Of a stretch of 64,000 nucleotides of DNA, positions 33,097 through 40,283 are shown piece after piece. The notes beneath the pieces are model-generated. The model did not search any database. It was not told the DNA's origin and worked only from the letters and a program-made list of their open reading frames with translations. The stretch comes from Usitatibacter rugosus. GTDB lineage: Bacteria > Pseudomonadota > Gammaproteobacteria > Burkholderiales > Usitatibacteraceae. The first letter of the stretch is position 1. Each line of letters opens with the position of its first letter. A program made the position numbers and the translations under genes. Location: assembly GCF_013003965.1 (NCBI RefSeq), contig NZ_CP053069.1:248001-312000 (forward strand), read 5' to 3'.

Positions 33097-33564
33097 ATGC
33101 CCGTCGTGACCAACGTGAAGGATGCACTGCGAGCCGACGAGGCCTGGACAGTCGGCCGCGACGAGATTGAGATGGGCCTTGGGACCTCGATAGTGAATGA
33201 CAGCATCTATCTCGACTTTCGGCTTCTGAGGCTCCATGACAGGGCAGTCGCATTTGGGACCGACTTAGCTCCTCGCGTTCTTACCGCAAGTTCGAATGGG
33301 CGCTACGAGCGCGTCGGGCGGGATGGCCAACCCTCCACACACACAACCATCACTGTCTTTTCCGTTTCAGAGGCCCTACGCGGTGCCGTTCGGGAGGCCA
33401 TTCTTGCGCGGGCGCTTCCCGAGGTTCGTTCCTCGCTCTTCGATATCGTGGCGTCGGGCGAAGGAGGGGCCGTGGAATTTGGGTTTCGGGCGGGGACCAT
33501 GTATTTTCGAAAGACACTCAAGGGCGTCGTGTCCACAGGGGTTTTGGCGAATCGTGACGCCTAA
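33097..33564 (+). CDS. cassette 41: diverged paralogue of cassette 26 protein
   Basis: 155 residues, same length and frame as the cassette 26/51 gene but clearly diverged at the nucleotide level (many third-position changes), with conservative residue changes such as EEVEVG to DEIEMG. This pattern points to purifying selection. Stop TAA in attC. Confidence 0.65.
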   Translation: MPVVTNVKDALRADEAWTVGRDEIEMGLGTSIVNDSIYLDFRLLRLHDRAVAFGTDLAPRVLTASSNGRYERVGRDGQPSTHTTITVFSVSEALRGAVREAILARALPEVRSSLFDIVASGEGGAVEFGFRAGTMYFRKTLKGVVSTGVLANRDA

Positions 33565-33654
33565 CAACGCGTTGGAGCGGACCGTGAACCATCGTGGCGC
33601 GCTGTGTCATTGCGAATGGGCGTCGTGCCCGGCCGCTCAACTCGGTCGTTAGAT
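33559..33654 (+). repeat. attC 41 (class A)
   Basis: Closes cassette 41; boxes GCCTAAC and GTTAGAT. Confidence 0.95.
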
Positions 33655-33657
33655 TGC

Positions 33658-33984
33658 ATGCAGGATCGAACCCCTCAATGGAAGCAGATGCTGACCGTGC
33701 TTGAGAGGTTCCTCTCAGGGGACGCGGGAACCATTGCTACGAGTCGCGAGATTAGTCACCTGCGTCATCAAGTGGAGGAATCGGAGAACCCTCTCTTCTT
33801 CCCATTCGTGGCTCACGACAGCGAAACCGACCACCTCCCGCTGGATCACGTGCGAAATCACTACAGCGAGAGTGCCCTAGCGCGAGTAGACACCGAGCTC
33901 AACGCACGAGAGACCGAGGCGCGTCCGGATCTCCTGGGTGCAGCAAGGGCCCTACGCGACTATGCTGCCAAGCAAGCAATCTAA
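33658..33984 (+). CDS. cassette 42: ETDHLP-motif protein
   Basis: 108 residues, helical, with FPFVAHDSETDHLPLDHVR followed by a helix ending in ARETEARPDLLGAARALRDY. The SETDHLP segment and spacing recur in cassette 44, so the two are distant relatives. Stop TAA in attC. Function unknown. Confidence 0.6.
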   Translation: MQDRTPQWKQMLTVLERFLSGDAGTIATSREISHLRHQVEESENPLFFPFVAHDSETDHLPLDHVRNHYSESALARVDTELNARETEARPDLLGAARALRDYAAKQAI

Positions 33985-34074
33985 CAACGCGTTGGAGCGG
34001 ACCGTGAACCATCGTGGCGCGCTGTGTCTTTGCGAATGGGCGTCGTGCCCGGCCGCTCAACTTGGTCGTTAGGT
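33979..34074 (+). repeat. attC 42 (class A)
   Basis: Closes cassette 42; boxes ATCTAAC and GTTAGGT. Confidence 0.95.
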
Positions 34075-34109
34075 GGCCGAATTGCAACCGTGGCCTACTC
34101 GCTCGTGTC

Positions 34110-34502
34110 GTGGTCGCGCTTGCCTCATCCATGTAAATCGCATCAACGGCTGGCGAACCTCCTACCCCGATTAACGCACTTTGGAACGATGCGGATGGGT
34201 TTGGAATTTGGCTGTACGCGCGTGCGGGTTCGTGCACCCAGCTTAAATATCAGGCGCCACCTTTCATTGTTGTTGGTCCCGGCGGCGTCCACCCCCAGGG
34301 GGCCGGGAAATCGCTGAAGGTGGCGGAGCTTCCCGTATGCATGCTGGTCGCAAGCACGTCTCAGCACTTGTGTTCCAGTGGCACAATCCAGTGGTCCTTC
34401 GACCAATCGGCCAATGAGTACCGTGGGCGCTACGAAATTCGCCTCGTGAACGGCGAGAAGTGGTCCGGGGATTTTCGGGCGGAACACTGCAAATCGAAAT
34501 GA
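34110..34502 (+). pseudogene. cassette 43: secreted-protein gene with early stop
   Basis: The longest sensible frame begins at a GTG with a signal-like stretch (VVVALASSM), hits TAA at 34134, then stays open for about 120 codons (INALWNDADGFGIWLY ... SGTIQWSFDQSANEYRGRYE ... EHCKSK). A C-to-T change in a CAA codon would explain it. Alternatively a shorter protein starts at GTG 34320. Four cysteines in the tail fit an exported protein. Confidence 0.4.
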
Positions 34503-34511
34503 CGCCCGGCC

Positions 34512-34607
34512 ACCTAACAACGCGTTGGAGCGGACCGTGAACCATCGTGGCGCGCTGTGTTATTGCGAATGGGCGTCGTGCCCGGCCGCTCAACTTGGTT
34601 GTTAGAT
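34512..34607 (+). repeat. attC 43 (class A)
   Basis: Closes cassette 43; boxes ACCTAAC and GTTAGAT. GTGTTATTGCG; TTGGTTGTTAG. Confidence 0.95.
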
Positions 34608-34610
34608 GTC

Positions 34611-34964
34611 ATGGCAGACCGAGTCGCGATCACTGAGGACGAAATTGCGGCGCGAAGAAGGGCCGTTGCTTTGGCCGCGGACATGCTCGCAGGTCGCCTT
34701 AGCTACTTCGAGGGTGCAGTGCAGATGGCTCCACTACGTTACGCAGTTGGGGGCGTCGGGGATGGAGATCCCGATTTCGATGCGTTTGTTGTCATTAGCT
34801 GCGAAACAGATCACCTTCCCCTCAAGGCACAACGACCGTTGTGGTCGCCCTCAGCACTTGAAAGACTGGCGCCAGAGCTAGCTCGGACCGAAGAATGGGC
34901 GGGCGAGTTTGCGCCTCGGGCATGCAAGAGCCTCATCGCCAGGTTCGACGGCCATGACATCTAA
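34611..34964 (+). CDS. cassette 44: ETDHLP-motif protein
   Basis: 117 residues. FVVISCETDHLPLKAQRPLWSP and a following helical region align with cassette 42, giving a shared family with C/S-ETDHLP as its centre. ATG four bases past the R' box; stop TAA in attC. Unknown. Confidence 0.6.
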   Translation: MADRVAITEDEIAARRRAVALAADMLAGRLSYFEGAVQMAPLRYAVGGVGDGDPDFDAFVVISCETDHLPLKAQRPLWSPSALERLAPELARTEEWAGEFAPRACKSLIARFDGHDI

Positions 34965-35054
34965 CAACGCGTTGGAGCGGACCGTGAATCATCGTGGCGC
35001 GCTGTGTCATTGCGAATGGGCGTCGTGCCCGGCCGCTCAACTTGGTCGTTAGGC
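34959..35054 (+). repeat. attC 44 (class A)
   Basis: Closes cassette 44; boxes ATCTAAC and GTTAGGC. GTGAATCATCGTGG. Confidence 0.95.
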
Positions 35055-35072
35055 GTCATACGAGGAGGCGAC

Positions 35073-35237
35073 GTGCCTACTGACAGCAATCCCGAACGCC
35101 TCGACGCCTGGTATGACGGCGGTGCCATTTGTGTCATCGCCGTGGCAGCGGACGGCGATCCAGTTGATCTGGCCGAGCATGAGGTTGAAGCGTTCATCGA
35201 AAAGCTACAAGCTTGCCTGCGAGAGGCGCGCCGCTAG
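35073..35237 (+). CDS. cassette 45: 54-residue acidic protein, copy 3
   Basis: Differs from cassettes 4 and 15 by one Asp to Asn change near the N-terminus and one silent change. Its attC is a different variant, so this copy is older. Confidence 0.6.
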   Translation: MPTDSNPERLDAWYDGGAICVIAVAADGDPVDLAEHEVEAFIEKLQACLREARR

Positions 35238-35271
35238 TGGAAGCGCCGCACGTGGCTACGTTTGGGATGAC

Positions 35272-35367
35272 GCCTAACAACGCGTTGGAGCGGACCGTGA
35301 ACCATCGTGGCGCGCTGTGTCATTGCGATTCGGCATCGTGCCCGGCCGCTCAACTCGGTCGTTAGAT
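35272..35367 (+). repeat. attC 45 (class A)
   Basis: Closes cassette 45; boxes GCCTAAC and GTTAGAT. GCGATTCGGCATCG. Confidence 0.95.
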
Positions 35368-35559
35368 CGCAGGCAAAGTCGAACACCAATCACTCGTGGC
35401 TCACGATCACACCGCTTCTCAGATCACCTCACGCTACAGCCGTGTCACGGGGCGGCTCAGCGGAGCGCGATCATCCCCAGTGCGCCGAGCTCTTGAGCAA
35501 GACCGGCGCCGCAAGTTTGGGCAAAATACAGCCATGTGCACTCAGCTCGTGGGCCAGCG
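35362..35559 (+). other. cassette 46: ORF-less promoter-like cassette
   Basis: Close relative of cassette 12 with a few substitutions. CAAAAT 35522-35527, ATG 35534, mini-frame to the TAG at 35653. Stands directly before the ClpX-zinc-finger cassette. Confidence 0.7.
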
Positions 35560-35655
35560 TTCTAACTTCGCGTTGGAGCGGACCGTGAACCAGCGTGGCG
35601 CCCCTCTCAGGGGCGAAGCGGCAGCGCGTGCGGCCGCTCAACGCAATCGTTAGAG
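35560..35655 (+). repeat. attC 46 (class B)
   Basis: Closes cassette 46; boxes TTCTAAC and GTTAGAG. Centre GTGAACCAGCG. Confidence 0.95.
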
Positions 35656-35663
35656 AGCATCCG

Positions 35664-35927
35664 ATGAACCACCAGTGCTCCTTCTGTGGACTTGGTGAGG
35701 CACCGCAAAGACGCCTCATCGCGGGCCCAGGCGCATTCATCTGCAGCGACTGCGTGCGTTTGGCCACCGAAACGTTTGCCGCAGCTGACCTTCTGCCGGC
35801 GGTTCAATGTGCAATATGCGGCGAACCCGACTCGCCGGAAAACCATCTCATCTTCGAAGGGAAGGGCCAGCTTTGTGCGTCCTGTGTTCGAGCCGTCCGC
35901 GCGGCTACAGACGCCGTTGCGAAGTAG
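35664..35927 (+). CDS. cassette 47: stand-alone ClpX-type zinc-finger protein
   Basis: 87 residues. CSFCG-x8-RLIAGPGAFICSDCV is the four-Cys zinc-binding domain of the ClpX N-terminus (Cys5, Cys8, Cys27, Cys30), without any AAA+ domain. A second four-Cys module follows (CAICG ... CASCV). In ClpX this domain dimerises and binds substrates and adaptors such as SspB. A free copy could compete for or bridge these partners; inference. It follows a promoter-like cassette. Confidence 0.75.
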   Translation: MNHQCSFCGLGEAPQRRLIAGPGAFICSDCVRLATETFAAADLLPAVQCAICGEPDSPENHLIFEGKGQLCASCVRAVRAATDAVAK

Positions 35928-35937
35928 TTACCATGCT

Positions 35938-36033
35938 CTCTAACAACGCGTTGGAGCGGACCGTGAACCATCGTGGCGCACTGTGTCATTGCGAATGGGC
36001 GTCGTGCCCGGCCGCTCAACTTGGTCGTTAGGC
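35938..36033 (+). repeat. attC 47 (class A)
   Basis: Closes cassette 47; boxes CTCTAAC and GTTAGGC. Confidence 0.95.
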
Positions 36034-36078
36034 AGCAGCCAGAAATCGGCAGAACCAAACACAACGAGCGGAGATCTC

Positions 36079-36327
36079 ATGCTCCAACTTCGACCCAATT
36101 GCGAATGCTGCAATCGCGACCTGCCGCCAGATTCTCCAGACGCACGCATTTGCTCGTTCGAATGCACATTCTGTAGAGACTGCGTCGAAGAGCAACTGAA
36201 GAACCGTTGTCCGAACTGCGGTGGCGAATTCGTCGCCAGACCTCGGCGTCCAGCGGAGGAGCTTGTGCGCAACCCCGCATCGACTGAACGCATCTTCAAA
36301 CCCGAAGGTTGTAAGAATGCTGCCTAA
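36079..36327 (+). CDS. cassette 48: DUF1272 zinc-ribbon protein
   Basis: 82 residues. MLQLRPNCECCNRDLPPDS, ICSFECTFCRDCV and CPNCGGEFVARP are the DUF1272 signature, an eight-Cys double zinc-ribbon of unknown role found in many proteobacteria. GGAG five bases before the ATG. Stop TAA in attC. Confidence 0.85.
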   Translation: MLQLRPNCECCNRDLPPDSPDARICSFECTFCRDCVEEQLKNRCPNCGGEFVARPRRPAEELVRNPASTERIFKPEGCKNAA

Positions 36328-36417
36328 CAACGCGTTGGAGCGGACCGTGAACCATCGTGGCGCGCTGTGTCATTGCGAACGGGTGTCGTGCCCGGCCGCT
36401 CAACTCGGTCGTTAGCT
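36322..36417 (+). repeat. attC 48 (class A)
   Basis: Closes cassette 48; boxes GCCTAAC and GTTAGCT. Confidence 0.95.
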
Positions 36418-36421
36418 GGCA

Positions 36422-36769
36422 ATGAGCGCTCCAACTACGGTCGCCTCACTTCTCGCCCTCGCCATGCTGCTGGCATCTGGCCCTTCCTTGGGCGACGACG
36501 AGCACGCCAAGCGCGCCAAGGTCCCGAGCAACGACATGCGACGAATCGCGGGGGGGCTGTTCCCCGACAAGTGTGGCTGGAGCGGCGAGCGCTGCACGCT
36601 CGTCTATGACGCCCGCGGTTGTCCCCTCCAGTTCATAGTGTCCTTTCCACTCGACGAGAGAGTCTCCGGGGAGCCTTCCGCAGCGTGGGTCACGGTCAAT
36701 CCCCGTGGTGCTGTGATCGAGGTTGCATCCACCAAGGGCAAGGAGTGCCGCAATGGCATTGCCAGCTAA
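36422..36769 (+). CDS. cassette 49: secreted protein, copy 1
   Basis: 115 residues with a signal peptide (cleaved near SLG-DDEH). Mature part has CGWSGERCTLVYDARGCP and a terminal KECRNG, so likely two disulfides. Stop TAA in attC. Copy in cassette 54 differs by Gly to Glu and one silent change. Unknown. Confidence 0.65.
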   Translation: MSAPTTVASLLALAMLLASGPSLGDDEHAKRAKVPSNDMRRIAGGLFPDKCGWSGERCTLVYDARGCPLQFIVSFPLDERVSGEPSAAWVTVNPRGAVIEVASTKGKECRNGIAS

Positions 36770-36859
36770 CAACGCGTTGGAGCGGACCGGGGTACATCGT
36801 GGGCCGCGTCTGCCCGCGGCACGGGCGTCGTGCCCGGCCGCTCAACTTGGTCGTTAGAT
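36764..36859 (+). repeat. attC 49 (class C)
   Basis: Closes cassette 49; boxes AGCTAAC and GTTAGAT. Class C centre GGCCGCGTCTGCCCGCGGC. Confidence 0.93.
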
Positions 36860-36873
36860 TGCACCCAAACACC

Positions 36874-37194
36874 GTGGCTCCGAAGATCTGTCCAAAGTGT
36901 TCGACCGATTTGCGGTATCTGCCACCGCCCAAGCAAACCGGCACCCTTGCGTGGATCGGCGGCGAGTTTGCGGGCTGGATTGTCGCGGCCCTCACCGCGG
37001 GCGCAGTGTCATGCGCAGTCGATGCGAAGTACGCCCTATCCTCAGTCTTGGGCGGCATCGCAGCGGTGGCGATTGGCATTCTCATCTTCCGTACTCGCGA
37101 AAAGCAGCCCCCGGGCCCTGGCCTGTTTCATTGTCCAAAGTGCCAGTACTACTATCGACCGGAGCGCCTTGAGGGAGAGGCAGGTGCAATCTAA
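36874..37194 (+). CDS. cassette 50: split zinc-ribbon membrane protein
   Basis: 106 residues. CPKCS near the N-terminus and CPKCQYYYR near the C-terminus flank two membrane helices (about 26-44 and 52-68). The two Cys pairs could meet on the cytosolic side to bind zinc. GTG start; stop TAA in attC. Unknown. Confidence 0.65.
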   Translation: MAPKICPKCSTDLRYLPPPKQTGTLAWIGGEFAGWIVAALTAGAVSCAVDAKYALSSVLGGIAAVAIGILIFRTREKQPPGPGLFHCPKCQYYYRPERLEGEAGAI

Positions 37195-37284
37195 CAACGC
37201 GTTGGAGCGGACCGTGAACCATCGTGGCGCGCTGTGTCATTGCGAATGGGTGTCGTGCCCGGCCGCTCAACTTGGTCGTTAGGC
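37189..37284 (+). repeat. attC 50 (class A)
   Basis: Closes cassette 50; boxes ATCTAAC and GTTAGGC. GAATGGGTGTCG. Confidence 0.95.
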
Positions 37285-37290
37285 GTCACG

Positions 37291-37758
37291 ATGCCCGTCA
37301 TGACCAACGTGAAGGATGCGCTCCGAGCCGACGAAGTCTGGACAGTCGGGCGCGAAGAGGTAGAGGTTGGCCTCGGGACCTCGATAGTGAATGACAACAT
37401 CCATCTCGACTTTCGGATCCTGAGGCTCCATGACAAGGCAGTCGCATTCGGCGCTGACTTGGCGCCACGCATCCTTACTGCAAGCTCCAATGGGCGCTAC
37501 CGGCGCGTCGGACGAGACGGGCAACCTTCCACCCACACAACCATCACTGTCTATTCGGTGTCGGAAGCCCTACGAAGCACCATTCGCGAGGCAATTCTTG
37601 AGCGTGCGCTCCCGGAAGCTCGATCGTCGCTCTTCGATATCGTGGCATCGGGAGAGGGTGGGGGCGTGGAGTTTGGATTTCGAGCCGGGACCCTGTACTT
37701 CCGAAAGACACTCAAAGGCGTCGTGTCCACAGGAGTCTTAGCGAATCGTGACGCCTAA
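37291..37758 (+). CDS. cassette 51: unknown, copy 2 of cassette 26 protein
   Basis: Identical over the whole gene and attC to cassette 26, 10.8 kb away, with different neighbours on both sides. This is the best evidence here for cassette movement at a distance. Confidence 0.65.
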   Translation: MPVMTNVKDALRADEVWTVGREEVEVGLGTSIVNDNIHLDFRILRLHDKAVAFGADLAPRILTASSNGRYRRVGRDGQPSTHTTITVYSVSEALRSTIREAILERALPEARSSLFDIVASGEGGGVEFGFRAGTLYFRKTLKGVVSTGVLANRDA

Positions 37759-37848
37759 CAACGCGTTGGAGCGGACCGTGAACCATCGTGGCGCACTGTG
37801 TCATTGCGAACGGGTATCGTGCCCGGCCGCTCAACTTGGTCGTTAGAT
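37753..37848 (+). repeat. attC 51 (class A)
   Basis: Closes cassette 51; boxes GCCTAAC and GTTAGAT; otherwise as attC 26. Confidence 0.95.
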
Positions 37849-37851
37849 TGC

Positions 37852-38196
37852 ATGCGATACGCCGTCGCCGCACTTGCATTCGCGGGCCTCATCGCGCCGG
37901 TCGCCTCAGCCTTTACGCCCGCCCCATGCTGCTGGATCGATATTGAAAACAAACGGAAGCATGACGTCGCCTACGAGATATCCGCATACCCTACCGAAAC
38001 CGACGCGCGCACCTCCGAGCAAGACCAAATGAGGCGTCGGCGAGCTTTCTTGGAGCGCCTCTGGTTGGCGCCCGGCCAGACAAGGCGTTTTCGCTTCGAC
38101 GGTTGGGTGCGGTGGTGCGTATTGCAGCCGGAGAGTGCACTGCCGTGCGAGATCGTCCCCGGTGACAAACGCGACACGAAAGTGACCCTCGAGTGA
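37852..38196 (+). CDS. cassette 52: secreted protein, unknown
   Basis: 114 residues with a signal peptide (cleaved near ASA-FTPA). Mature part opens with APCCWIDIENKRKHDVAYEI and has a WVRWCVLQPESALPCEI segment; four cysteines. Beta-rich, perhaps a small Ig-like fold. Unknown. Confidence 0.65.
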   Translation: MRYAVAALAFAGLIAPVASAFTPAPCCWIDIENKRKHDVAYEISAYPTETDARTSEQDQMRRRRAFLERLWLAPGQTRRFRFDGWVRWCVLQPESALPCEIVPGDKRDTKVTLE

Positions 38197-38203
38197 TCAT
38201 GCA

Positions 38204-38299
38204 ATCTAACAACGCGTTGGAGCGGACCGTGAACCATCGTGGCGCGCTGTGTCTTCGCGAATGGGCATCGTGCCCGGCCGCTCAACTTGGTCGTTAGAT
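38204..38299 (+). repeat. attC 52 (class A)
   Basis: Closes cassette 52; boxes ATCTAAC and GTTAGAT. TGTCTTCGCG. Confidence 0.95.
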
Positions 38300-38537
38300 G
38301 TCACCCAAGAGCCCCGAGCAATTTGACGCCGCCGATGTATCCGAGCGCCAAGCTGCACGTCGCGAGGTTGCCGCAGTGTGGATAATCTGCGCTATGGTCT
38401 TTCCCCTGGTTGCGGCGTGGTGGCTCTGGGCGGACACCTTGATTGAACATCTCGCGGTGATCGCCGCCTTCTTTGTTGCCGCCGTTGTTTCCAAACGCAT
38501 CGAGCACCGTCTGAAGGGGAGTAAAGGTGACATCTAA
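38298..38537 (+). CDS. cassette 53: two-helix membrane protein, copy 2 of cassette 2
   Basis: Identical to cassette 2, gene and attC, 21.3 kb away. The next cassette (54) is also a duplicate, of cassette 49. Confidence 0.65.
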   Translation: MSPKSPEQFDAADVSERQAARREVAAVWIICAMVFPLVAAWWLWADTLIEHLAVIAAFFVAAVVSKRIEHRLKGSKGDI

Positions 38538-38627
38538 CAACGCGTTGGAGCGGACCGTGGAGAATCGTGGCGCGCTGTGTCCTTGCGAATGGGCGTCGTG
38601 CCCGGCCGCTCAACTTGGTCGTTAGCT
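38532..38627 (+). repeat. attC 53 (class A)
   Basis: Closes cassette 53; boxes ATCTAAC and GTTAGCT; same GTGGAGAATCG as attC 2. Confidence 0.95.
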
Positions 38628-38631
38628 GGCA

Positions 38632-38979
38632 ATGAGCGCTCCAACTACGGTCGCCTCACTTCTCGCCCTCGCCATGCTGCTGGCATCTGGCCCTTCCTTG
38701 GGCGACGACGAGCACGCCAAGCGCGCCAAGGTCCCGAGCAACGACATGCGACGAATCGCGGGGGAGCTGTTCCCCGACAAGTGTGGCTGGAGCGGCGAGC
38801 GCTGCACGCTCGTCTATGACGCCCGTGGTTGTCCCCTCCAGTTCATAGTGTCCTTTCCACTCGACGAGAGAGTCTCCGGGGAGCCTTCCGCAGCGTGGGT
38901 CACGGTCAATCCCCGTGGTGCTGTGATCGAGGTTGCATCCACCAAGGGCAAGGAGTGCCGCAATGGCATTGCCAGCTAA
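38632..38979 (+). CDS. cassette 54: secreted protein, copy 2 of cassette 49
   Basis: 115 residues, one amino-acid difference from cassette 49 (IAGE versus IAGG). Same class C attC, 2.2 kb away. Stop TAA in attC. Confidence 0.65.
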   Translation: MSAPTTVASLLALAMLLASGPSLGDDEHAKRAKVPSNDMRRIAGELFPDKCGWSGERCTLVYDARGCPLQFIVSFPLDERVSGEPSAAWVTVNPRGAVIEVASTKGKECRNGIAS

Positions 38980-39069
38980 CAACGCGTTGGAGCGGACCGG
39001 GGTACATCGTGGGCCGCGTCTGCCCGCGGCACGGGCGTCGTGCCCGGCCGCTCAACTTGGTCGTTAGAT
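38974..39069 (+). repeat. attC 54 (class C)
   Basis: Closes cassette 54; boxes AGCTAAC and GTTAGAT. Confidence 0.93.
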
Positions 39070-39262
39070 CGCAGGCAAAGTCCAAGTCCATGCACTCGTG
39101 GCTGGCGATCACGCTTCAATCTTGGGTTTCCTCATGCGAGCGGCGTGAAGCGGAGAAGCGACAACATCCGCAACCATCCCCAATGCATAGAGCCTCTGCG
39201 CAAGACCATCTTCACCAGTTTGGGCAAAATACAGCCATGTGCGCTCAACTTGTGGGCCAGCG
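39064..39262 (+). other. cassette 55: ORF-less promoter-like cassette
   Basis: Sixth family member, with a body intermediate between cassettes 12 and 14. CAAAAT 39225-39230, ATG 39237, mini-frame (MCAQLVGQRS...) to the TAG at 39356. Directly upstream of a TPR gene. Confidence 0.7.
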
Positions 39263-39358
39263 TTCTAACTTCGCGTTGGAGCGGACCGTGAACCAGCGTG
39301 GCGCCCCTCTCAGGGGCGGAGCGGCAGCGCGTGCGGCCGCTCAACGCAATCGTTAGAC
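39263..39358 (+). repeat. attC 55 (class B)
   Basis: Closes cassette 55; boxes TTCTAAC and GTTAGAC. GGGGCGGAGCGG. Confidence 0.95.
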
Positions 39359-39367
39359 CTCATTTCA

Positions 39368-39793
39368 ATGCGCCTCTCCGATGAACCGGAGTACATCGCA
39401 GCCGTACCTGCCGTCATGCGAGGCGACTTTTCTACGGCCCGCGAAAACTTTGAGGCGCTCATCATTCGCACGCGCCGCCATGAACTCCACGACCAAGCGG
39501 CATTTCTGCTCCATCAGCTCGCGAACGTGGAAGCTCGCGCAGGCGACGTTGCAAGAGCGCGAGCGCTTCATGCAGAGGCAGTTGCACTCGACCCTGACAA
39601 CCCCATGAGCTACTTGCTCGCCGCGACGGGCTACTTGGAGCATCTGCGCGACTCGGCCGCGGCTGCATCGCAACTTGAGGCACTTGACCAACTGCTCGCA
39701 TCGGACCGCTGGCAGCCGTCGGACAACGACATGTCGCGCCAGTGGTACGTTGCCGAAGCCCAAAAGGTCCGAGCAAAGATGAGCAAGAAATGA
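39368..39793 (+). CDS. cassette 56: TPR protein
   Basis: 141 residues, helical repeats: AAVPAVMRGDFSTARENFEAL, FLLHQLANVEARAGDVARAR, LHAEAVALDPDNPMSYLLAA. The last is a classical TPR with the D-P-x-N-P turn. No signal peptide. Probably a protein-interaction scaffold. Confidence 0.75.
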   Translation: MRLSDEPEYIAAVPAVMRGDFSTARENFEALIIRTRRHELHDQAAFLLHQLANVEARAGDVARARALHAEAVALDPDNPMSYLLAATGYLEHLRDSAAAASQLEALDQLLASDRWQPSDNDMSRQWYVAEAQKVRAKMSKK

Positions 39794-39794
39794 G

Positions 39795-39884
39795 GTCTAA
39801 CAACGCGTTCGAACGGACGGGCCAGTGCGCAACGCGGGCCTGGTGGCCCGCTCGCGCACCCGCCGTTCAACTCGGTCGTTAGAC
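39795..39884 (+). repeat. attC 56 (class D, 90 bp)
   Basis: Closes cassette 56; boxes GTCTAAC and GTTAGAC. Diverged centre with GGGCCTGGTGGCCC; L' reads CGCCGTTCAACTCGG. Confidence 0.9.
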
Positions 39885-40181
39885 ATGGCCGAAACGCCGT
39901 GGCAGTTTGACGAGCCGCCGAACGAGGCAGTCGTTACTTTGCGCAGCTTCATCGAAGACGGACGCCCTATCCTAAGAGTGGTGCGCGACGCCGAAGACGG
40001 CACCTGGCAATTTCTCACCGGCGAGCCATTTTCGATGGACGAGGCAAAGCTTGTTGCGCTTCAGAGTGTCATCGCCAAAGACTCATCACTGATCGAACTG
40101 CGTGACTTAGTGGCCGGTTGGGAAGCATCGAGAATCGGGGTCGGCGAAGCTTGGCGCCGCCAGCGTAGCGTCGAGGAGTAA
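39885..40181 (+). CDS. cassette 57: small DUF-type protein
   Basis: 98 residues: PWQFDEPPNEAVVTLRSFIE, PILRVVRDAEDGTWQFLTGE, then DSSLIELRDLVAGWEASRIG. This resembles a widespread small family seen in many bacteria without known function (W-x-F-x-x-P-N-x-A-V start, DGxWQF core). ATG starts one base after the R' box. Confidence 0.65.
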   Translation: MAETPWQFDEPPNEAVVTLRSFIEDGRPILRVVRDAEDGTWQFLTGEPFSMDEAKLVALQSVIAKDSSLIELRDLVAGWEASRIGVGEAWRRQRSVEE

Positions 40182-40187
40182 GGCCAT

Positions 40188-40283
40188 GTCTAACAACGCG
40201 TTGGAGCGGACCGTGAACCATCGTGGCGCGCTGTGTCTTTGCGAATGGGCGTCGTGCCCGGCCGCTCAACTTGGTCGTTAGGC
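40188..40283 (+). repeat. attC 57 (class A)
   Basis: Closes cassette 57; boxes GTCTAAC and GTTAGGC. Confidence 0.95.
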
